This document shows, piece after piece, positions 60,180-64,000 of a DNA stretch of 64,000 bases. The notes under the pieces are model-generated. The model ran no database searches. It saw only the letters and a program-made list of their open reading frames with translations, and had not been told where the DNA came from. Position 1 is the stretch's first letter; the number at the start of each line of letters is the position of its first letter. Source of the DNA: Parvibaculum sp. (GTDB taxonomy: Bacteria > Pseudomonadota > Alphaproteobacteria > Parvibaculales > Parvibaculaceae); NCBI RefSeq assembly GCF_019635935.1, contig NZ_JAHBYN010000001.1:62001-126000 (forward strand), written 5' to 3'. Both the position numbers and the translations under genes were made by a program.

Positions 60180-62264
60180 ATGCGGCCTGATATCCTTTTT
60201 CCGCTCTTCGCGCCCGCGCGCACCCTTCCCGGAATCGGCCCCCGGCTTGAAAAACTTGTGGAAAAGCTGGCCGGCAACAAGGTCGTCGACCTCCTCTGGC
60301 ACTTGCCGTCCGGCCTCATCGATCGCCGCAGCAGACCGAAGATCGCCGAAGTCCGGGATGGCGAAATCGCAACCATTGAGGCGACGGTCGGCCTGCATGT
60401 CGCGCCGCGCAACAGCCGGTTGCCCTACCGTGTTCACGTTTCCGACGATACCGGCGAAATGCAGATCGTCTTTTTCAACGCGCGGCCCGATCACCTGCTG
60501 AAGACGCTGCCGGAAGGCGCGCGACGCATCCTCTCCGGTCGCATCGAATTCTATCAGGGTCAACCGCAATTGACCCATCCGGATCACATCGTCAGGCCCG
60601 AAGACATGGCCGCGTTGCCATTGCTCGAGCCCGTCTATCCGCTGACCGCGGGCCTGCCGTTGAAGGCGGTTCAGAAGGCCGCCCGCGCTGCGTTGAAATT
60701 GTTGCCGGAGCTGCCCGAATGGCAGGACCCGCATTGGCTCAAGGCCCGCGGCTGGCAGGCCTGGCATACGTCGCTGCGAGCCGCTCACGCCCCGCAATCC
60801 CTCGCCGATCTCGAAACCGGCGCGCCGGCACGCGCGCGTCTTGCCTATGACGAACTACTGGCAAACCAGTTGGCGCTCGGCCTTGTCCGGCTGCGCATGC
60901 GCCGGCTGCCGGGCAGAACCGTCACCGGCGATGGCCGTATGCGTCGAAAAGTCATCGACGCCCTGCCCTTCGCGCTTACCAACGCGCAGACGCGCGCTCT
61001 GGAAGAAATCCTGTCTGACATGAAAAGTCCTCACCGCATGCTGCGCCTGCTGCAGGGCGACGTCGGCAGCGGCAAAACCGTGGTGGCGTTGTTGGCCATG
61101 CTGAATGCCGTCGAAGCAGGATTTCAGGCCGCGATGATGGCGCCGACCGAGATTCTTGCGCGCCAGCATCATGCGACGCTGGCGCCCTTGTGCGCCGCCG
61201 CCGGTGTTCGTCTCGAACTGCTGACCGGCCGGGAAAAGGGAAGCCGCCGCGCTGAAATACTGGCAGCCGTTGCAAGCGGCGAAGTCGATATTCTGGTCGG
61301 GACACACGCGCTCTTTCAGGAGGAAGTTGAGTTCCGCGCACTGGCTTTCGCTGTCGTCGACGAGCAGCACCGCTTCGGCGTTCATCAGCGCCTGATGCTG
61401 ACCGCGAAGGGCGGCGTCGGCACCGACGTCCTGGTCATGACCGCGACACCTATTCCCCGCACGCTGACGTTGACCGCCTATGGCGACATGGACGTGTCGC
61501 GGCTGGATGAAAAGCCCCCGGGCCGCAAGCCGGTCGACACGCGCGCGCTGCCGCTCGATCGTCTCGATGAGGTGGTCGAAAGCCTGCGGCGCGCCTTGAC
61601 GAAATCCGCACAGATCTACTGGGTGTGTCCGCTGGTCGAGGAGTCCGACGAGGTGGATGCCGCGGCGGCCGAAGAGCGGCACAAGCATCTGCAGTCGATC
61701 TTCGGCGATATCGTCGGTCTCGTGCATGGCCGCATGAAGGCGTCGGAAAAAGACAGCGTCATGGCGCGGTTCGAAGCGGGCGACATCCGTATCCTTGTCG
61801 CGACCACGGTGATCGAGGTCGGCGTCAATGTCCCTTCGGCAACGGTCATGGTGATCGAGCATGCCGAGCGCTTCGGTCTCGCCCAGCTCCACCAGCTGCG
61901 AGGTCGCGTTGGCCGCGGCGACGACAAGTCGAGTTGCCTGCTGCTTTACCAGGCACCGCTTGGCGAGACGGCCGCCGCGCGCATCCGGATCATGCGCGAG
62001 ACGGAAGACGGATTTCGTATCGCCGAGGAGGATCTACGCCTGCGCGGCTCCGGCGAACTTCTCGGCACAAGGCAAAGCGGGTTGCCGTCGTTCCGCATAG
62101 CCCGCATCGAAGAACAGGCAGAACTTCTGTCCGCGGCCTACGATGACGCCCGGCTCGTGCTGAATGCCGACCCTGAACTGGAAGCGCCGCGCGGCCGGGC
62201 TCTCCGCACTTTGCTCTATCTGTTCGAGCGCGACGAAGCGATCCGGTATTTGCGGTCAGGTTGA
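60180..62264 (+). CDS. recG: ATP-dependent DNA helicase RecG
   Basis: A 694-aa helicase for fork reversal and branch migration. The wedge OB-fold domain (YRVHVSDDTGEMQIVFFNARPDHL) precedes the helicase motifs [100 protein letters not shown] 60180 is chosen (MRPDILFPLF); ATG 60168 is four codons earlier. Divergent from sdhE. Confidence 0.95.
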   Translation: MRPDILFPLFAPARTLPGIGPRLEKLVEKLAGNKVVDLLWHLPSGLIDRRSRPKIAEVRDGEIATIEATVGLHVAPRNSRLPYRVHVSDDTGEMQIVFFNARPDHLLKTLPEGARRILSGRIEFYQGQPQLTHPDHIVRPEDMAALPLLEPVYPLTAGLPLKAVQKAARAALKLLPELPEWQDPHWLKARGWQAWHTSLRAAHAPQSLADLETGAPARARLAYDELLANQLALGLVRLRMRRLPGRTVTGDGRMRRKVIDALPFALTNAQTRALEEILSDMKSPHRMLRLLQGDVGSGKTVVALLAMLNAVEAGFQAAMMAPTEILARQHHATLAPLCAAAGVRLELLTGREKGSRRAEILAAVASGEVDILVGTHALFQEEVEFRALAFAVVDEQHRFGVHQRLMLTAKGGVGTDVLVMTATPIPRTLTLTAYGDMDVSRLDEKPPGRKPVDTRALPLDRLDEVVESLRRALTKSAQIYWVCPLVEESDEVDAAAAEERHKHLQSIFGDIVGLVHGRMKASEKDSVMARFEAGDIRILVATTVIEVGVNVPSATVMVIEHAERFGLAQLHQLRGRVGRGDDKSSCLLLYQAPLGETAAARIRIMRETEDGFRIAEEDLRLRGSGELLGTRQSGLPSFRIARIEEQAELLSAAYDDARLVLNADPELEAPRGRALRTLLYLFERDEAIRYLRSG

Positions 62265-62270
62265 CCGGGC

Positions 62271-63014
62271 CTAAAGGCCCGCCGGGTTGCTGACGCTGAC
62301 GGGCTCGCTCTCGCCATCAAGGTATTTCGGCTCGACAAGACCGGCAGAGATGATCAGCTTGGCGCCTTCCTCGATCGACATGTCGAGCACCTGAATATCG
62401 GTCTTCGGAACGAAAAGCAGAAAGCCCGAAGTCGGGTTGGGGGTTGTCGGCAGGAATACGCTGACAAGTTCCTGCCCGGCGCGGGCGACGATCTCGCCAT
62501 TCGTCTGCGTGGTGATGAAGACGATGCAATAAATGCCCTTGCGCGGATATTCGATAAGTCCGACCTCCCGGAACGACGCACTGGATTGCGAGACGACTGT
62601 TTCGAATATCTGCTTCAATGCGCCATAGATGCTGCGCACCACCGGCATTCGGGCGACGACACGCTCCCCGAAATTGAGTACGGTGCGCCCGAAGATATTG
62701 GCCGTCAGCGCGCCCAGCAGCGTCAGCAGCACGAAGGCGATGATAAGGCCGAGACCGGGAATGTCGAAAGGCAGATAGGCGTCCGGGTGATACTGGCGCG
62801 GCAGCAGTGGCGTGAACCAGAAATCGATAAGATCGATAAACCACCGCGTGATCCAGATGGTCAAACCGATCGGCGCGGCCACCACCATGCCGGTGAGGAA
62901 ATAGTTCCGGATACGCGCCATGAAGCTCGAGCGCTTGGCTGGCAGAATCAGGGATGATTCCGCGCCTGTCTGCCGTGTTTCTTCGTCGTGCCGGTCGTTC
63001 ATGCGATCCGCCAT
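62271..63014 (-). CDS. DUF502 family membrane protein
   Basis: A 247-aa protein with two transmembrane helices (FLTGMVVAAPIGLTIWITRWF, IPGLGLIIAFVLLTLLGALTAN) and a soluble C-terminal domain (YPRKGIYCIVFITTQTNGEIV, VSVFLPTTPNPTSGFLLFVPK, LDMSIEEGAKLIISAG). The DUF502 pattern, including the TPNPTSGF block, is clear; its function is not established. It converges with recG (six bases). Confidence 0.87.
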   Translation of the reverse strand: MADRMNDRHDEETRQTGAESSLILPAKRSSFMARIRNYFLTGMVVAAPIGLTIWITRWFIDLIDFWFTPLLPRQYHPDAYLPFDIPGLGLIIAFVLLTLLGALTANIFGRTVLNFGERVVARMPVVRSIYGALKQIFETVVSQSSASFREVGLIEYPRKGIYCIVFITTQTNGEIVARAGQELVSVFLPTTPNPTSGFLLFVPKTDIQVLDMSIEEGAKLIISAGLVEPKYLDGESEPVSVSNPAGL

Positions 63015-63201
63015 ATCTGCATTGTCCTGGCGCCTGCCCGCGCCTTCGGTTGACGCCGGGGCGCACTGGCCTCCGGCGCACCCGACCGTTTCATATCATC
63101 GTGCCTCTTCCCTGTCAGGCTCACTCGTTCCATCATGCTGAAATAGATATCAATGGAGCCCTTTTTGAGGCTCCTGGAACGACATCAAGGGAGAAGACGG
63201 C

Positions 63202-64000
63202 ATGGCCAGGCTCCAGCCGGGAACGAAGATTCGCCTCGCCCCCGAGGACGAATATACCCACAAGCCCGATGCGGCACTGAACTATAACGAGAGCATGTAT
63301 TTCAACATGTTCGACCCGGTCCGCAAGACCGGCGGCTGGTTCCGGCTCGGCAATCGCCCCAACGAGGGCTACGCCGAAATGTCCAACTGCCTCTATCTGC
63401 CGGATGGTCGCGTTGCCTTTATGTATGCCCGGCCGAAAATCACCGGCAACGAGGCGATGAATGCCGGCGGCATGAAGTTCGAGGTCGTCGAGCCGTTCAA
63501 ACGCCTCCGTCTGTCCTACAGCGGAAATGTTGTGGTTCTGAAGAATCCGCTTGAAATGGCCGACCCGGCGCAAGCCTTCAAGAACAACCCCGTCGTCCCC
63601 TGCGAGGTCGCCCTCGACTATGAAGGCGTATCACCGATGTTCGGCGGCGAGACCGTCAATGCGGACGGCACGCCGCTCGACCTCGACCCGGAAAAGTCGT
63701 TCGCCAAGGCTCACTACGAACAGCACATGGCGGCCAGCGGCCACTTCACCGTTGGCGAGGAGCGCTTCGAGGTCTCGGGCTTTGGCCTCCGCGACAAGAG
63801 CTGGGGGCCGCGTTACTGGCAGGCAATCCACTGGTACCGCTGGCTGCCGATGAATTTTGGCCGTGACTTCGGGATGATGATCTCGATTGTCACCAACGAC
63901 GAAGGCAAACAGCGCCAGGGTGGCATGGTGCTGAAGGACGGGGTGTACGATCTGATCGAAACCTGCACGATCGAGAGCGACTGGGACGACAACTGGTACC
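63202..64000 (+). CDS. AttH/CrtC-like lipocalin-fold protein, truncated by window end
   Basis: The frame from ATG 63202 (GGGAG upstream) stays open for 266 codons to the edge. MARLQPGTKIRLAPEDEYTH is followed by MYFNMFDPVRKTGGWFRLGNRPNEGYAEMSNCLYLPDGRVAFMYARP, a pattern of the hydroxyneurosporene-synthase/AttH-like double-lipocalin family found with lipid genes in alphaproteobacteria and actinobacteria. The stretch SGFGLRDKSWGPRYWQAIHWYRW is conserved in that group. It continues past base 64000. Function unknown. Confidence 0.6.
   Translation, partial: MARLQPGTKIRLAPEDEYTHKPDAALNYNESMYFNMFDPVRKTGGWFRLGNRPNEGYAEMSNCLYLPDGRVAFMYARPKITGNEAMNAGGMKFEVVEPFKRLRLSYSGNVVVLKNPLEMADPAQAFKNNPVVPCEVALDYEGVSPMFGGETVNADGTPLDLDPEKSFAKAHYEQHMAASGHFTVGEERFEVSGFGLRDKSWGPRYWQAIHWYRWLPMNFGRDFGMMISIVTNDEGKQRQGGMVLKDGVYDLIETCTIESDWDDNWY

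Overview
The window reads as chromosome of a GC-rich alphaproteobacterium, probably in or near the Hyphomicrobiales (Parvibaculum-like). This is an inference from the metG-tatD-MBL and tmk-holB gene order, an IalB-family protein, a Rhizobiales-type palindromic repeat after the first gene, and many acyl-CoA, wax-ester and sulfotransferase genes. No 16S or species marker is present, so the genus is not proven.

Region 1 (1-4013) is ordinary chromosome: an inositol-monophosphatase-like gene, then mazG, a GPH-type MFS transporter and a glyoxalase-II-like hydrolase on the minus strand.

Region 2 (about 4092-14326) is the main discovery. It is a ~10.2-kb integrated genome of a tailless, membrane-containing virus of the PM2 (corticovirus) type. 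It encodes a P2-like double-jelly-roll major capsid protein, an A32/P9-type packaging ATPase, an HUH rolling-circle Rep with a Cys cluster, a SleB-type cell-wall hydrolase, and a chain of very small membrane proteins. Several of those are only 31-49 aa and follow one another with ATGA overlaps. Two very basic DNA-binding proteins are also present. The element has no integrase. It is bounded by two dif-like XerC/XerD sites sharing the core TATATATTATG, so it has probably used the host Xer system to enter dif. A long minus-strand operon (13854 to 5275) carries early and then structural and lysis genes. A short plus-strand module (a regulator and a secreted protein) lies at the left end, and a divergent 88-codon gene at the right end runs into attR.

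Region 3 (14591-25499) holds two related secreted proteins beside dif. A minus-strand cell-envelope and replication cluster follows: MBL hydrolase, tatD, metG, holB, M23-like factor, tmk, dacC-like, rlpA. An MmgE/PrpD gene closes it.

Region 4 (25502-30307) has an unrecognised two-gene secreted-protein operon, an autotransporter-type barrel protein and tRNA-Ser(UGA).

Region 5 (30321-56265) is metabolic: WS/DGAT, hydrolases, GST, two sister MFS transporters flanking a gamma-carbonic anhydrase, malyl-CoA-lyase-like protein, OYE, HspQ, IalB, a peptide-binding protein, acyl-CoA ligases, CoA transferase, sulfotransferase, a PutP symporter with a 31-aa partner, SDR, DsbA-like and hydroxylaminobenzene-mutase-like genes.

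Region 6 (56270-64000) is DNA repair and respiration: mfd, sdhE, recG, a DUF502 membrane protein and a truncated CrtC/AttH-like gene at the edge.
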